5,137 nt of DNA from CAMAVK01 sp964362485 (lineage in GTDB: Archaea > Nanobdellota > Nanobdellia > Woesearchaeales > GW2011-AR9). The stretch is taken from NCBI GenBank assembly GCA_964362485.1, contig CAYIEX010000106.1:1-5137 (forward strand). The letters are read 5' to 3'. The stretch's first letter is position 1; each line of letters begins with the position of its first letter. The notes beneath the pieces were generated by a model. It did not search any database. It was not told the DNA's origin and saw only the letters and a list, made by a program, of their open reading frames with translations. A program made the position numbers and the translations under genes. This document shows, in pieces, positions 5,068 through 5,137 of this stretch.

Positions 5068-5137
5068 ATGATCGAACAAACGGTAGGTTATGGTAACAAA
5101 CAACCTCGGGATGGAAGTGCAGAAAACAGCGAATTGG
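5068..5137 (+). CDS. possible start of a plus-strand gene cut by the window end
   Basis: From ATG 5068 the frame is open to the last base (MIEQTVGYGNKQPRDGSAEN..., 23 residues visible) and is also open upstream to 4984. The polar, Gly/Asn/Gln-rich start resembles the disordered N-termini of some group II intron reverse transcriptases. However, there is no room upstream for the intron RNA domains without overlapping the minus-strand ORF at 4766-4999. GGGA about 8 nt before the ATG is only a weak ribosome binding site. Too little is visible to name it; the opposite strand is open here too. Confidence 0.25.
   Translation, partial: MIEQTVGYGNKQPRDGSAENSEL

Noticed and set aside
4727..5071. Plus-strand ORF following the AIPR stop
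   Set aside because: It overlaps the AIPR end, lacks a ribosome binding site and reads as Phe/Pro/Arg-rich antisense of the minus-strand ORF.
1..5137. tRNA, rRNA, CRISPR array or riboswitch
   Set aside because: No repeat-spacer periodicity, cloverleaf or conserved RNA sequence was seen on either strand.

Overview
The window looks like accessory DNA from a Gram-positive bacterium, probably Bacillota. The reasons are strong GGAGGTG- and GAGGAG-type ribosome binding sites, AT-rich defence-type cargo, and an ArdC-like antirestriction gene of the kind carried by plasmids and integrative elements. A run of ten Ns at 723-732 shows this is draft assembly. The genus cannot be told from the sequence.

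The window is a mosaic of two kinds of DNA. Minus-strand 'backbone' pieces are richer in GC: about 60% in a 60-base sample at 2041-2100 and 55% at 4861-4920. They comprise a short unrecognised reading frame (40-243), a broken ArdC-type antirestriction/metallopeptidase gene (1703-2579) preceded by a tiny CxxC protein (2576-2680), and an unrecognised 77-residue ORF (4766-4999). Plus-strand cargo is AT-rich (30% GC at 361-420 and at 3961-4020). It comprises a module of unrecognised genes (245-1711) and a large AIPR-family (abortive infection phage resistance) gene (2974-4743).

Left module, 245-1711: a winged-helix-like protein runs into the assembly gap, and a second reading frame is already open when the sequence resumes. 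The two may be halves of one gene. A third gene starts inside the end of the second, 10 nt after GAGGAG. None of the bodies downstream of the winged helix belongs to a family I recognise.

Middle, 1703-2973: the ArdC-like gene is dead. It has an in-frame TAA at 2286-2288 and an insertion of about 82 bp (1877-1958) that splits the zinc-ligand region and shifts the frame. Its start codon overlaps the stop of the 34-residue CxxC ORF, so the two were once translationally coupled. The region 2681-2973 holds no convincing gene.

Right part: the AIPR protein is full length, with an Mrr-like GGVDG...QAK nuclease signature at the N-terminus and the family's conserved motifs in the middle. It converges on the minus-strand ORF. 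A plus-strand reading frame is open at the right edge and cannot be identified.

Overall this reads as a mobile-element hotspot. A conjugation-related antirestriction gene has decayed, and at least one phage-defence gene, plus one possible uncharacterised defence or regulatory module, has accumulated beside it.
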